DNA of 64,000 bases from Halomonas qaidamensis (GCF_025917315.1 NZ_CP080627.1:744001-808000); one strand, 5' to 3'; positions 23,366 through 34,095 are shown, counted from the first letter of the stretch. A program made the numbers and translations. Notes: generated by a model from the sequence alone, not told the origin.

Positions 23366-24103
23366 GTGTTGTCCAGCTTACACGCTACGACAGGCATCCC
23401 AGATATGACGATGCATGCACCAGCCGGCGGTCTAATGGTGGCTATTAGAGCTACCTTTAAGCGTGACTTAACACTTTTACTTCGCCGCCGTGGTGAAGTG
23501 CTTAATCCGTTGGTGTTCTTTGCGTTAGTGATTACGCTGTTTCCGATCGGTATTTCACCTGATCCTCAGCTATTGGCAGAAATAGCACCTGGATTGCTGT
23601 GGGTCGCGGCGCTGCTGGCAGCCCTGCTGTCTCTGGATAGTCTGTTCAGAAGCGATTACGACGACGGCAGTTTAGAGCAGCTACTGTTAGCCCCTCAGCC
23701 ACTAGCGGCCCTTAGTCTTGCAAAAGTTGCCGTTCATTGGTTGCTGACCGGTTTGCCTCTCGCACTGATGGCACCAGTTTTAGGCATTATGTTGGCCCTT
23801 CCTGCGGGTAGCTACGTGGTTTTGGCGCTATCGCTTGCATTGGGTACCGCAAGCCTCAGCTTGATTGGTGCGATTGGCGCGGCACTGACGGTGGGATTGG
23901 CTAGGGGCGGCGTGCTGCTATCACTGTTGGTACTGCCGCTTTATATTCCGGTGCTTATTTTTGGCGCAGGTGCTGTACAGGCCGCTATTGTAGGTGATGG
24001 TCTAGCGGCCCATCTTGCTATTTTAGGCGCACTTTTAGCGATTTCGTTAATGCTAGCACCTTGGGCTATTGCCGCCTCGCTACGCATCAGTATCAACGGT
24101 TAA
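23366..24103 (+). CDS. ccmB: Heme exporter protein CcmB
   Basis: Membrane subunit of the CcmABCD complex. 245 residues from a GTG with AAGGAG directly upstream; the first 20 residues are longer than in many relatives, so Met14 or Met16 is an alternative start. The core begins [20 protein letters not shown], contains [17 protein letters not shown], and has six hydrophobic helices. 11 bp after ccmA. Confidence 0.93.
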   Translation: MLSSLHATTGIPDMTMHAPAGGLMVAIRATFKRDLTLLLRRRGEVLNPLVFFALVITLFPIGISPDPQLLAEIAPGLLWVAALLAALLSLDSLFRSDYDDGSLEQLLLAPQPLAALSLAKVAVHWLLTGLPLALMAPVLGIMLALPAGSYVVLALSLALGTASLSLIGAIGAALTVGLARGGVLLSLLVLPLYIPVLIFGAGAVQAAIVGDGLAAHLAILGALLAISLMLAPWAIAASLRISING

Positions 24104-24117
24104 AGGACGAAAACACC

Positions 24118-24858
24118 ATGTGGGCCTTTATTAATAAACTGAGATCACCCAAGTGGTTCTACTCGATTAGCGCCAAGCTACAGCCCTGGTTCTGGGCAGC
24201 AGCGTTGCTCCTGTTGGTGGTGGGAACCGTTTGGGGGTTAGTATTCGCTCCTGCAGATTACCAGCAGGGCAATAGCTTTCGGATTATTTATGTGCACGTT
24301 CCAGCCGCGTTCTTAGCCCAGTCTATTTTTGTCTCAATGGCAATCTCTGGGCTGGTGTTCATGGTCTGGAAAATCAAAGTAGCCGATATGGCCGCTACCG
24401 TCATGGCGCCCTTGGGGGCAGCGATGACATTTGTGTCACTTTTTTCAGGTGCTGTGTGGGGAGTGCCGACTTGGGGCACGTGGTGGATGTGGGATGCCCG
24501 CTTAACATCCATGCTAATTTTACTGTTTTTGTATTTAGGGGTGATCGCACTTCGCGGTGCTTTTAACAGTCGAGATAGCGGTTCACGGGCAGCTTCAGTA
24601 TTGGCAATGGTCGGGGTGATTAATATTCCGATTATTAAATATTCAGTTGACTGGTGGTACACCCTGCACCAGCCAGCAACGTTCACGATTACCGGACGCT
24701 CAGCAATGCCTATGGAAATGTGGGCACCCTTGCTCATCATGGTACTGGGTTTCTATTGCTTTTTTATTGCGTTGACCCTCATGCGTACCCGTAACGAAAT
24801 ACTGCGTAGAGAGACCAATAAGCGCTGGGTGCAAGCGTTAGTAGAGGAGGTGAAATAA
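24118..24858 (+). CDS. ccmC: Heme handling protein CcmC
   Basis: Membrane protein that loads heme onto CcmE. 246 residues from the ATG at 24118; the open frame reaches back into ccmB. The WWD signature [20 protein letters not shown] and the conserved periplasmic His regions ([12 protein letters not shown] and [10 protein letters not shown]) are present. The stop overlaps the ccmD start (TAATG). Confidence 0.96.
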   Translation: MWAFINKLRSPKWFYSISAKLQPWFWAAALLLLVVGTVWGLVFAPADYQQGNSFRIIYVHVPAAFLAQSIFVSMAISGLVFMVWKIKVADMAATVMAPLGAAMTFVSLFSGAVWGVPTWGTWWMWDARLTSMLILLFLYLGVIALRGAFNSRDSGSRAASVLAMVGVINIPIIKYSVDWWYTLHQPATFTITGRSAMPMEMWAPLLIMVLGFYCFFIALTLMRTRNEILRRETNKRWVQALVEEVK

Positions 24859-25124
24859 TGGCTTTTTCCTCACTCAATGAATTTTTTGCCATGGGCGGCC
24901 ACGGGCCTTATGTGTGGTCCGCCTGGGGCATTACTGCGTTGTTAATGCTGGTGATAGTTTGGCATGCGCGCCAAGAGCGTAGCCAACTCTTAAAAGGGGT
25001 AAAACGCCGTGTACGGCGCGAAAACGCCCATCTTAAGGCTGAGCAAGGAAACACCGACACTCACTCCCAGCCTGCGCAAGTACCAGTTAACTCTGCTCAA
25101 GGGGACGTCCACAATGACGCCTAA
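24858..25124 (+). CDS. ccmD: Heme exporter protein CcmD
   Basis: Small membrane component needed to release CcmE from CcmABC. 88 residues: an N-terminal GGHGPYVWSAWGITALLMLV helix, the CcmD hallmark, then a charged Arg-rich segment and a polar tail longer than usual. The start overlaps the ccmC stop and the end overlaps ccmE by 11 bp. Confidence 0.92.
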   Translation: MAFSSLNEFFAMGGHGPYVWSAWGITALLMLVIVWHARQERSQLLKGVKRRVRRENAHLKAEQGNTDTHSQPAQVPVNSAQGDVHNDA

Positions 25125-25623
25125 ACGTAAACAAAAGCTGTTTGTTATTTTAGGGTTAGTATCATTAACCGCGATTGCCGTGGGTCTAACGCTTTATGCG
25201 CTGCGCTCAAATATCAATTTATTTTTTAGCCCAGTACAAATCGCCCAAGGTGATGCTCCCATGGAGCGTCAGATTCGAGCGGGAGGCATGGTGAAAGAAG
25301 GGTCTGTTTCTCGCGATTCGGAAAGTCTGGATGTCGAGTTTACCGTGACTGATTACGTCGATGACTTAGAGGTTTATTACAGCGGTATTTTGCCTGATCT
25401 TTTCCGCGAGGGGCAGGGCGTGGTCGTGGTGGGTGAACTCCAGGCAGATGGACGTCTATACGCCGATAAAGTCTTAGCCCGCCATGATGAAAACTATATG
25501 CCCCCCGAAGTAGCGCAAGCGCTGGAAGAGGCTGGCTACTCCCCGGCGGATTTCCAGGCAAAAGCGGCCGAAGTGGGTAAGCGTCTAGAGCAGCAAGGCA
25601 CCCCCCAAGCAAGCGACTATTAA
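25114..25623 (+). CDS. ccmE: Cytochrome c-type biogenesis heme chaperone CcmE
   Basis: Periplasmic heme chaperone anchored by one N-terminal helix (KLFVILGLVSLTAIAVGLTL). 169 residues from the ATG at 25114 inside the ccmD end. The heme-binding His lies in LARHDENYMPPEV, and the OB-fold segment RAGGMVKEGSV is conserved. Confidence 0.96.
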   Translation: MTPKRKQKLFVILGLVSLTAIAVGLTLYALRSNINLFFSPVQIAQGDAPMERQIRAGGMVKEGSVSRDSESLDVEFTVTDYVDDLEVYYSGILPDLFREGQGVVVVGELQADGRLYADKVLARHDENYMPPEVAQALEEAGYSPADFQAKAAEVGKRLEQQGTPQASDY

Positions 25624-25674
25624 TGGCTAACGCCAGCATAATACGCTGATGCCCAATGCGAATTCGGAGCGCTT

Positions 25675-27678
25675 ATGTTCATCAAAATGATTCCTGAAAT
25701 TGGCCACTTTGCTTTAGTCATTGCCCTATTAATGGCAGTGGTTCAGGCGGTGATGCCGCTTGCAGGTGCAGCCACTCGCCGCCCGTTATGGATGGCTTAT
25801 GGTAAACCTATGGCAACAGGGCAGTTCTTCTTCGTTGCTATTGCTTATTTATGTTTAACCGCTAGTTACATGCTGGATGATTTCAGCGTGGCGAATGTTG
25901 CCAATAATTCAAATTCGCTGTTGCCTTGGTATTACAAGTTCAGTGCCGTGTGGGGTAACCATGAGGGGTCGGTGTTGCTATGGAGCTTAATGCTGGCTGG
26001 TTGGGGGTATGCTGCGTCGATATTTTCTGGCGATTTGCCCCGCGATATGGTGGCGCGAGTTCAAGGCATCATGGGGATGGTTTGCGTTGGCTTCCTGCTG
26101 TTTATCTTAATGACCTCCAATCCCTTCGAACGGCTATTACCGAATATGCCTCAAGACGGGGCAGATCTTAATCCGCTGCTGCAGGACTTCGGTTTGGTGG
26201 TGCATCCTCCTATGCTCTATATGGGGTATGTAGGATTCTCGGTGGTATTTGCCTTTGCGATTGCCGCGCTGCTAGGTGGGCGTTTAGACGCTGCCTGGAC
26301 CCGCTGGGCACGCCCCTGGACCAATGTTGCTTGGGCATTTCTTACTGTAGGCATTGCGCTAGGTAGTTGGTGGGCTTATTACGAGCTTGGCTGGGGCGGC
26401 TGGTGGTTCTGGGATCCAGTTGAAAACGCCTCATTGCTGCCCTGGTTAACGGGAACGGCGCTGGTGCACTCGTTGGCGGTCACTGAAAAACGCGGCTCGT
26501 TTAAAAGCTGGACGGTGCTGCTGGCTATTTCGACATTCTCACTGTCTCTCATGGGTACGTTCCTGGTGCGCTCTGGCGTGCTGACCTCCGTGCATGCGTT
26601 TGCTAACGACCCCTCTCGCGGCTTTTTTATCTTGATGCTGCTGGCAATTACGGTGACGTTGTCACTACTGGTGTTTGCGCTGCGTGCTCCCCGAGTGAGC
26701 CATAAAGTTGGGTTTAATTGGTTATCTCGTGATTCGTTGTTGTTAGTTAATAATATTTTGCTGGTCATTATGACGGTTACCGTGCTGTTAGGGACGGTCT
26801 ATCCGCTAATCCTGGACTCGCTTGGATTAGGCAAAATCAGCGTTGGCCCTCCGTACTTTAATGCGCTTTTTGTGCCGCTGACGGTACTTATGTGCATGTT
26901 CATGGGGCTTGGTCCCATTGCACGCTGGAAAAGCATGAACGCCAATGAGCTGTGGCGTAAGCTGTGGCTGTCTGGTGCGGCAGCATTGCTACTGGGCGTT
27001 GCTATGCCTTTGTTATATGGCGGCGAATGGAATCTTTGGGTTTCTTTAGGAATTGTTTCGGCACTTTGGATAGTTCTACCTATCGTACGCGACCTATTCG
27101 ATAAAACCCGCCATGCTAGCTCCTTTATGGCTGGGCTGCGTAAGCTGTCATTAGCGTATTGGGGCATGATACTTGGGCATGTGGGTATTGCAGTCACCAT
27201 CGTTGGCGTGGCAGTTGTTTCAAACTACAACATCGAGCGCAATGTGCGTATGTCGCCGGGCACTACGGTTGAGGTGGCAGGCTATCAGTTCACCATGAAG
27301 GAATTGACAAGTCGCCGAGGCCCTAACTTCTTGGCTGATACCTCCATCATACAAGTTCAGCGTGGTGAGTCAGGGCGCAGTTTTGTCATGCGTCCAGAAA
27401 AGCGGCTTTACTTGGCCACCGGAATGCCAATGACCCAGGTGGCGTTGCGTCCAGGGCTATTCCGTGACCTTTATGTCGCCATGGGAGAAGACCTAGGCGA
27501 CGGTAGCTACGCCATGCGTGTCCAATATAAACCATTTGTACGTTGGTTATGGTTAGGTGGGTTGTTGATGGCTTTCGGCGGCATCTTGGCGGTACTTGAT
27601 AAGCGCTACCGTCGCATCGTTGCCCGTAAGGCAGCGACGACAGAGACTGCTGTAACACCAAAGGAAGCTACGGTATGA
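25675..27678 (+). CDS. ccmF: Cytochrome c heme lyase subunit CcmF
   Basis: Large polytopic membrane protein that ligates heme from CcmE to apocytochrome c together with CcmHI. 667 residues. The WWD motif GGWWFWDPVENASLLPWL and conserved histidine loops (VHPPMLYMGY, VHSLAVTEKRG) are intact. It overlaps ccmG by 4 bp. Confidence 0.97.
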   Translation: MFIKMIPEIGHFALVIALLMAVVQAVMPLAGAATRRPLWMAYGKPMATGQFFFVAIAYLCLTASYMLDDFSVANVANNSNSLLPWYYKFSAVWGNHEGSVLLWSLMLAGWGYAASIFSGDLPRDMVARVQGIMGMVCVGFLLFILMTSNPFERLLPNMPQDGADLNPLLQDFGLVVHPPMLYMGYVGFSVVFAFAIAALLGGRLDAAWTRWARPWTNVAWAFLTVGIALGSWWAYYELGWGGWWFWDPVENASLLPWLTGTALVHSLAVTEKRGSFKSWTVLLAISTFSLSLMGTFLVRSGVLTSVHAFANDPSRGFFILMLLAITVTLSLLVFALRAPRVSHKVGFNWLSRDSLLLVNNILLVIMTVTVLLGTVYPLILDSLGLGKISVGPPYFNALFVPLTVLMCMFMGLGPIARWKSMNANELWRKLWLSGAAALLLGVAMPLLYGGEWNLWVSLGIVSALWIVLPIVRDLFDKTRHASSFMAGLRKLSLAYWGMILGHVGIAVTIVGVAVVSNYNIERNVRMSPGTTVEVAGYQFTMKELTSRRGPNFLADTSIIQVQRGESGRSFVMRPEKRLYLATGMPMTQVALRPGLFRDLYVAMGEDLGDGSYAMRVQYKPFVRWLWLGGLLMAFGGILAVLDKRYRRIVARKAATTETAVTPKEATV

Positions 27679-28202
27679 AGCGTCGGCTGTTGCTTTTACT
27701 ACTGCCCATTAGCTTTTTGGGAATCGCACTCTTTCTTTACCAGGGGTTGGGGCAAGACCCGTCGCACCGTGATTCAGCGTTAATGGCTAGACCGTTTCCT
27801 GCGTTTGAGGCAACGACACTGCGCGATGAGAATCGCCAAGTCGATCAAACGCTGTTGACTGGTGACGTTACCTTGGTAAATGTATGGGGCGAATGGTGTC
27901 CTGCTTGTAAACAGGAAATGCCGCAGCTGCTGGAGCTAGCCGACCAAGGAATCCGCATGATCGGCATTAACTATCGGGATACCCGCGAAAAAGGGTTGGA
28001 ATTCTTGAGCGAGTTCGGAGATCCCTTTGACGTTAATGTGTTTGATCCTGACGGCAGCCTTGGCTTTGATTTGGGGGTTTACGGCGCGCCTGAAACCTTC
28101 TTGGTTGATGCTGACGGTATCATTCGCTACCACCACAAAGGTTACGTGTCACCGGAAGATGTTCGTGAACGCATTCTGCCCGAGGTGGAAAAATGGCGCT
28201 AA
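27675..28202 (+). CDS. ccmG: Thiol:disulfide interchange protein CcmG/DsbE
   Basis: Membrane-anchored thioredoxin-like protein that keeps apocytochrome CXXCH cysteines reduced. 175 residues: N-terminal anchor, then a thioredoxin fold with the active site WGEWCPACKQEMP and the conserved GAPETFLVDADG loop. Start and stop overlap ccmF and ccmH. Confidence 0.96.
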   Translation: MKRRLLLLLLPISFLGIALFLYQGLGQDPSHRDSALMARPFPAFEATTLRDENRQVDQTLLTGDVTLVNVWGEWCPACKQEMPQLLELADQGIRMIGINYRDTREKGLEFLSEFGDPFDVNVFDPDGSLGFDLGVYGAPETFLVDADGIIRYHHKGYVSPEDVRERILPEVEKWR

Positions 28203-28663
28203 TACGCTTAATGCTTACCGTTGCACTGCTGGCACTGACTAGCAGTGCTATGGCTGCTGGCATAGAGATACGTGAGTTTGACGATCCTGTTATGGAGCAG
28301 CGTTACCGCGACTTAACGGCTTCAATGCGCTGTCCTTTGTGCGAGAACCAAGCCATTGATGACTCTGATGCGCCAATTTCTGGTGATATGCGTGAACGTG
28401 TCTACCAACTGCTCCAAGATGGTCAGTCAGATATCGAGATTGTTAATCACATGGTGCAGCGGTTTGGAGAATACATTCTCTATAACCCGCGTTTAGAAAA
28501 CCGGACTTATCTGCTGTGGGGGTTGCCGATAGGATTAGTGCTGCTCGGCGCGATTGTCGTCGTGATGATGGTTCGCGCTCGTCGAAACGCCTCAGCAAAA
28601 GCGCTTAGCGCCGAAGAACGAGCCCGCCTGGATGCCCTGATTAACCGCGAGAGGTCTTCATGA
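28193..28663 (+). CDS. ccmH: Cytochrome c maturation protein CcmH
   Basis: Thiol-active subunit of the heme ligation complex. 156 residues: signal peptide (LTVALLALTSSAMAA), the redox motif MRCPLCENQAIDDSDA, and a C-terminal transmembrane helix. Overlaps both neighbours by a few bases. Confidence 0.96.
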   Translation: MALIRLMLTVALLALTSSAMAAGIEIREFDDPVMEQRYRDLTASMRCPLCENQAIDDSDAPISGDMRERVYQLLQDGQSDIEIVNHMVQRFGEYILYNPRLENRTYLLWGLPIGLVLLGAIVVVMMVRARRNASAKALSAEERARLDALINRERSS

Positions 28664-29907
28664 CACCGCTGTGGATTGCAATTGCCTTACTACTTCTTCC
28701 TGCTCTTTGGTTATTAGTAGCGCCCATGCGTGAAGCCCGTGCGCTGCGCGACAAGCTCAGTCACTTTGAAGCCAACGATACCGCTGATGAGCAAAACGTC
28801 GCAATTTTTAAGCGCCGTTTGGCTTCCTTAGAAGCAGCCCACGAACGTGGTGATATCGATGAAGAGCGCTTTAAAGAAGATCGTTTGGAGCTAGAGCGTA
28901 GCCTGTTAGAAGACACCGCTACCCGCACTAAGCGCCCCTTGAAAACGGCAACAGCTGGCAGATTGGTGGTTCCCCTGTTCATGGTGGCCGTCGTGGGTGC
29001 GAGCACGTTTTGGTATCAACAAAAGGGTGCGGAAGGAGACTTGACGCTTTACGCTATTCAGCAAGAGGTGCAAAACGACCCTGAAGGCTCACTGGCCATG
29101 TACCTTGAACGTATGGAAGCTGAAGCCGAGCGTCAGCCAAATAACCCTAATGTGTGGAGTTCACTGTTCCCACTTTACCGTGAAACCGGTCAGGCTGATA
29201 AAGCCGCCGATGCCTTAGAGCGATTAATTGCTATTGAAGGGCGCATTCCTCCATTGCTAGCACAACTTGCTCAGCTTCGCTTTTTTATGGCAGAACGGGA
29301 ACTGACTCCGGAGGTGCAGTCGTTAGTCGATGAGACGCTAGCGCAAGATCCACGCCAGCCCACAGTGCTCGGTTTGCTTGGTATTCATGCATTTGATAGT
29401 GGCAACTACGAAACCGCGATAGACCGCTGGCGTCGCGCTGTAGCCAATATCGAAGACCCTGACACAGCCTCCTCATTGCGTGAAGGTATCCGCGTTGCTC
29501 AAGAGCGTTTAGGGATCGCGCCAGAAACGGCCGCCGTTGACGCTGCCCAAAGCCAAGGCGTGCGAGTTACTGTTTCGTTAGACGAAGCACTGGCCGATAA
29601 TATAAGTGATGATGCCACCGTGTTTATTACCGCCCGGGATACGGAAGGCGAACTGCCGCCACTTGCGGTTATTCGTGGTCAAGTATCTGAACTGCCGATG
29701 ACGGTTGTGTTGGATGATACTGCGGCTATGTCGCCTGACGCACAGATTTCTCAAGTGCGCGAAGTGCGTCTAATAGTGCGTGTATCATCTTCTGGCCAAG
29801 CAACGCCTCAGCCAGGTGATCTTTTCGGAGATGTAGAGAGCGTTAGCGTTGGGCCTATTAGTGAAAATGATGCAACAGCGGTTACTGTTAATCGCATTTT
29901 TGAATAA
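28660..29907 (+). CDS. ccmI: Cytochrome c maturation protein CcmI
   Basis: TPR protein that holds apocytochrome c for the CcmF/H lyase. 415 residues: an N-terminal helix (LWIAIALLLLPALWLLV), a charged coiled segment, a second helix near residue 105, TPR repeats (NVWSSLFPLYRETGQADKA), and a C-terminal beta-rich domain. Last gene of the operon; smc starts 36 bp further on. Confidence 0.93.
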   Translation: MTPLWIAIALLLLPALWLLVAPMREARALRDKLSHFEANDTADEQNVAIFKRRLASLEAAHERGDIDEERFKEDRLELERSLLEDTATRTKRPLKTATAGRLVVPLFMVAVVGASTFWYQQKGAEGDLTLYAIQQEVQNDPEGSLAMYLERMEAEAERQPNNPNVWSSLFPLYRETGQADKAADALERLIAIEGRIPPLLAQLAQLRFFMAERELTPEVQSLVDETLAQDPRQPTVLGLLGIHAFDSGNYETAIDRWRRAVANIEDPDTASSLREGIRVAQERLGIAPETAAVDAAQSQGVRVTVSLDEALADNISDDATVFITARDTEGELPPLAVIRGQVSELPMTVVLDDTAAMSPDAQISQVREVRLIVRVSSSGQATPQPGDLFGDVESVSVGPISENDATAVTVNRIFE

Positions 29908-29943
29908 ATATCACCACGCAAGCAGTCGTCATAAAGGGTCGCA

Positions 29944-32900
29944 ATGCGCTTAACCTCTATTCGTCTTGTTGGGTTCAAGTCTTTTGTTGATCCGGTGACC
30001 GTGCCCTTCGATGGCAACATGACGGCCATCGTTGGGCCAAATGGCTGCGGCAAGTCCAATATCATCGACGCGGTGCGTTGGGTAATGGGGGAGTCTTCCG
30101 CCAAAACTCTGCGCGGTGAGTCGATGGCCGATGTTATTTTCAATGGTTCCACCGGCCGTAAGCCGATCAGCCAAGCCTCAATCGAACTCAAATTTGATAA
30201 CCGTGATGGTGGCATGGGCGGTGTTTACGCCCAGTACGCAGAAATCGCGGTAAAACGCTTAGTCACTCGCGATGGCCAGTCCAATTACTTCTTTAACGGA
30301 CAAAAGTGTCGTCGGCGAGATATCGCTGATCTGTTTATGGGCACCGGTTTAGGGCCACGCTCTTACGCTATTATCGGCCAGGGGATGATTTCACGGTTAA
30401 TTGAAGCGCGCCCAGACGATTTGCGTGCCACCCTGGAAGAAGCTGCGGGTATTTCAAAATACAAAGAGCGCCGTAGGGAAACTGAAAATCGCATGCGCCG
30501 TACCCAGGAAAATTTGGAACGCCTGGATGATATCCGTGAAGAATTGGACAAACAGCTCGAACGCCTTAAGCGTCAGGCAGAAGCAGCGAAGCGCTACCAA
30601 GAGTTAAAACAGCAAGAGTACCGGCTAAAAGGCGAGTTGGCGTTAGTGCGCGGACGCACATTGCGCGCTGAGCAATCTCACCAAGAAAGCCGAGTGCGCG
30701 AGCTGGAAATTGCGGTTGAGAAAGACGTATTTGGCGTACGACAGTGTGAAACACGTCTAGAGCAAGCGCGCGAGCAGCACGATGAGCTCGCTGATGTTCT
30801 TGATCGCCACCAGCAGCAGTTTTTTGAAACCACTACCCGGATTGCCCGTCTGGAGCAGGATCAAGCGCACCGCCGCAGTCGTGAGGCCCAATTGGCGAGC
30901 GATTTAGCAACGGCGCGGCGCGACCTTGATGAACAGCGCAGAATCAGTGAAGGGGATCAAGAGCGACTTGTCGCTATAGAGACCCGTTTAGATGACTTAC
31001 TTCCAGAGCATGAAGCCCTTGAAGAGCAGTTAGAAGCGCTTGAGCAAACGCTAGCGGATGCCACTCCCGCGCTAGAAGCTGCTGAGCAGCAATGGGCTGA
31101 TGCAGAAAATCACTGGCGTGATGCCAGTCGAGAAGCAGACCGTAGCCAAGACCAGTTGCGCGATTTAGAGCAACGCATAGCGCGTATGCAGGCAGAAAAT
31201 CAGCGTCGACGCCAGCAGCGCGGTGAATTAGCAGATATCACTGACCTTCGCAACGAACACGCTGAATGCCAAGCCCTGCGGGAAGAATCCGAACAGCGCG
31301 CTAAAGCGTTTCAAACCGAGCGAGACCAATGGCAGCATCGCTATAGCGATGCCAAAGCCGCTTATCAGCAGGCCACCCATGCTCGTGATCAACAGCGCGC
31401 CGAGTTCAGCCAACATCAAGGCGAACTCGCGTCATTAAAGGCGTTAATTGATGCCGCCCTGACAGATCACGACCCTGATCTAAGCGTTGCGTTAGCGGCG
31501 CACGGCTTAGTTGATGCGCCACGGCTTGGCGAGGCGATCAGTGTGGCATCTGGCTGGGAGCGAGTAATCTCCTGGTTGCTTGCGCCATGGCTAAACGCCC
31601 GCTTAGTACCTGAGAATCAATTAACTGCACTACCTAACGCTCTTGCTACCGACTGGTGCTTAATTGATCAAACTGAGCGGCCTATTTCATCAACACAGCG
31701 CTTGAATTCACTGGTGACGGGAGCAGGTGCATTAAGCGAATGGTTAGCAAGTATTCACTTCGTAGAAACGAGCGAAGATGCTGAGGCGCTGTTAGCTAAT
31801 TTAGCGCTCGGAGAGAGTGTTGTCAGCCGAGAAGGTGTATGGCGTGGGCGGGGCTGGCTGCATCAACAGGCCAATGGTGACGGCGTTGATGCATTGTTGG
31901 TTACACGCCGTCGTTTTGATGAATTAGACGCCCGCCTTACACAGGATGAAGACGCGTTAACGTTGCTGGATGAGCAGTGTGAGGCTGCCAGTGAAGCCAT
32001 TGAAGCGCTAGAGCAAGCCCGCGAACAGCAGGCCGAGCAAGAGCGAGCCCACGCGGCTTCGCTTCAACAGCTGGCGGTAAAAGAGCAGCGACTAGCTCAA
32101 CGCTTGGAGCATTTAGAGAGTCGTGCCACTGAGCTGGATGATGAGCTCGCCCAGCTACAAGAGGATGAGGCGGAGTTAACACTCACCTTAGAAGAACAGC
32201 GTGCCCGTTGGCATACCGCCATGGAGCAGTTGGAAGCCGCTGCCGAAGCCCGTGAAACTAGCGCCGAACATCGCAACTACCAGCGAGAGCAGCGCGACCG
32301 GCTAAATCAACAGCACGCTCCTATGAAGGTGCGGCAACAGTCGTTAGCGCTAGAGAGAGAGCGGTTAAAGGCTGAACGGGATAGCCTACGTGCCCAGCAA
32401 AATCGCAGTAGCGATAGTGAAGAACGTCTATCGCTACGTATTGCTGAGTTAGAAGAAGCACGGGAAATGCTAGTAGAACCAGACGAATTGGCTGCTGAAG
32501 AGTTAGAAGAGTTGCTACACCAGCGCGAGCAGCAGGAGCGGCGTCTTAATGATACCCGTCAGCAGGCTCAGACATTAGCTGAGCAGCTGCGCAACGACGA
32601 GCTGGCTCGCCAGCAGCATGAGCGCAACTTAGAACAGAGTCGTGAGCAGTTGCAGCAGCGTCGAATGGATGTTCAAGCGCTGGCGCTTAAAGCGGCTACC
32701 CAGGATGAGCAATTGGCAGAGCTAGGCCATGATCCTAATGTGTTGGCCGAGCACTTGCCTAGCGATGCCAGCGAAACTGCTTGGCAAGAGCGGTTGGAAA
32801 ACACGTCAGATAAGATTCGCCGTTTAGGCGCCATTAACCTTGCGGCGATCGAAGAGTACGACCAACAGGCGGAGCGGCGTAATTATTTGGAAGCGCAGCA

Positions 32901-33435
32901 TGCTGAGCTTACGGAAGCATTAGAAACCTTAGAGCGGGCGATTAAGCGTATTGACCAGGAAACGCGAGTGCGCTTCCGTGAAACCTTCGAACAAGTTAAT
33001 ACCGGTTTGCAAACGCTTTTCCCTCGGGTATTTGGCGGGGGAGCAGCCTGGTTAACGCTAACCGGGGATGATTTGCTGGAAACCGGTGTAGCCATTATGG
33101 CAAGGCCGCCAGGCAAGAAAAATAGCACCATCCACCTGCTGTCGGGCGGTGAAAAGGCGCTAACGGCACTGTCGTTGGTTTTCGCCATTTTTCAGCTCAA
33201 CCCTGCACCTTTTTGTATGTTGGATGAGGTAGACGCACCGCTAGACGATGCTAACGTTGGCCGCTACGCCAAACTTGTTAAAGAAATGTCGGAAAGCGTT
33301 CAGTTTATCTATATCACCCATAACAAAATTGCTATGGAAGCAGCCGAGCGCTTAATGGGGGTTACTATGCAGGAGCCTGGTGTGTCGAGGCTTGTGTCAG
33401 TGGATATAGATGAGGCTGCAGCACTAGTTGATTAA
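29944..33435 (+). CDS. smc: Chromosome segregation ATPase SMC
   Basis: Ring-forming condensin subunit. 1163 residues. N-terminal head with Walker A VGPNGCGKSN (about residue 31), long coiled coils, a hinge near residues 500-640, and a C-terminal head with signature LSGGEKALTALSL (about 1065) and Walker B CMLDEVDAPLDD. It has the zipA-ligA neighbourhood seen in Pseudomonas, where canonical Smc replaces MukBEF. The coiled coils are rich in Gln, Glu and Ala. Confidence 0.97.
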   Translation: MRLTSIRLVGFKSFVDPVTVPFDGNMTAIVGPNGCGKSNIIDAVRWVMGESSAKTLRGESMADVIFNGSTGRKPISQASIELKFDNRDGGMGGVYAQYAEIAVKRLVTRDGQSNYFFNGQKCRRRDIADLFMGTGLGPRSYAIIGQGMISRLIEARPDDLRATLEEAAGISKYKERRRETENRMRRTQENLERLDDIREELDKQLERLKRQAEAAKRYQELKQQEYRLKGELALVRGRTLRAEQSHQESRVRELEIAVEKDVFGVRQCETRLEQAREQHDELADVLDRHQQQFFETTTRIARLEQDQAHRRSREAQLASDLATARRDLDEQRRISEGDQERLVAIETRLDDLLPEHEALEEQLEALEQTLADATPALEAAEQQWADAENHWRDASREADRSQDQLRDLEQRIARMQAENQRRRQQRGELADITDLRNEHAECQALREESEQRAKAFQTERDQWQHRYSDAKAAYQQATHARDQQRAEFSQHQGELASLKALIDAALTDHDPDLSVALAAHGLVDAPRLGEAISVASGWERVISWLLAPWLNARLVPENQLTALPNALATDWCLIDQTERPISSTQRLNSLVTGAGALSEWLASIHFVETSEDAEALLANLALGESVVSREGVWRGRGWLHQQANGDGVDALLVTRRRFDELDARLTQDEDALTLLDEQCEAASEAIEALEQAREQQAEQERAHAASLQQLAVKEQRLAQRLEHLESRATELDDELAQLQEDEAELTLTLEEQRARWHTAMEQLEAAAEARETSAEHRNYQREQRDRLNQQHAPMKVRQQSLALERERLKAERDSLRAQQNRSSDSEERLSLRIAELEEAREMLVEPDELAAEELEELLHQREQQERRLNDTRQQAQTLAEQLRNDELARQQHERNLEQSREQLQQRRMDVQALALKAATQDEQLAELGHDPNVLAEHLPSDASETAWQERLENTSDKIRRLGAINLAAIEEYDQQAERRNYLEAQHAELTEALETLERAIKRIDQETRVRFRETFEQVNTGLQTLFPRVFGGGAAWLTLTGDDLLETGVAIMARPPGKKNSTIHLLSGGEKALTALSLVFAIFQLNPAPFCMLDEVDAPLDDANVGRYAKLVKEMSESVQFIYITHNKIAMEAAERLMGVTMQEPGVSRLVSVDIDEAAALVD

Positions 33436-34095
33436 GCGCAGGTCTTGAATGAAGCTTGCTTTTGCTCCTGTTTTTGAAACCTATCCTTGAAAACGGGTGT
33501 AGTAACCGCTCCTCTTACAAAATATGAACTTATATTACCTTTAACCCATGGCTTGTTAAGAATTAAAAGCAATATGCTATAATCTATTGGTTATTAAATG
33601 CTTTTATGATGTTCCACGCTTTTTAGAAATCGATCTTTAGAAATCGTGTTTTAGGAAGCATCATGAAGAGAGCTGTCAGCAGAAATGTGTCGTTTTATTG
33701 CGGAAAGTTAAAAAAATAGCCTGCTCTGTATCTGTCGCCTTCATACGCGTAGGTTAAGGGAGGCGTATGCATCGAAAGCACGTGTTAAAAAGTGCACGCA
33801 ATAAGAAGAATAGCCCTCAGCGAAACGTAAATGATGGCATGATGAAACGTAAATGATGGCATGATAATGCAGATATCGGGACAAATTAGCGTTAAAATGG
33901 CACTTTTTACAGGTAATCCAGTCCAAAATTACGCTTGAAGCCAACCAAACGGCATGAATGCGTGAAAATCCACAAAAAGTGGCCCCTTTTGTAGCAACCG
34001 CGCTATGCTTGATAGTAGTTAGCTAACATTGGACATGTTACGCCGTCAGGCATCGCACTTTTGCAACCGGTATATTGACCCATGGAATGCTCGAC
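33436..34095. other. 660 bp AT-rich gap between smc and zipA
   Basis: No convincing long gene. A perfect TATAAT lies at 33578-33583. Two short direct repeats are present: TTTAGAAATCGATC with an imperfect second copy (33622-33649), and an exact 22 bp tandem duplication (33822-33843 and 33844-33865). Two tiny frames with plausible ribosome sites are visible: 33663-33719 (18 codons) and 33767-33856 (29 codons, AGGGAGG upstream). Both are rich in Lys/Arg and are not called as genes. An unrecognised small RNA or regulatory leader is possible. Confidence 0.5.
33822..33865. repeat. Exact 22 bp tandem duplication
   Basis: Two adjacent identical copies, each beginning GAAACGTAAATGATGG, in the smc-zipA gap. 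The second copy introduces the stop codon of the 29-codon frame at 33767. Confidence 0.9.
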
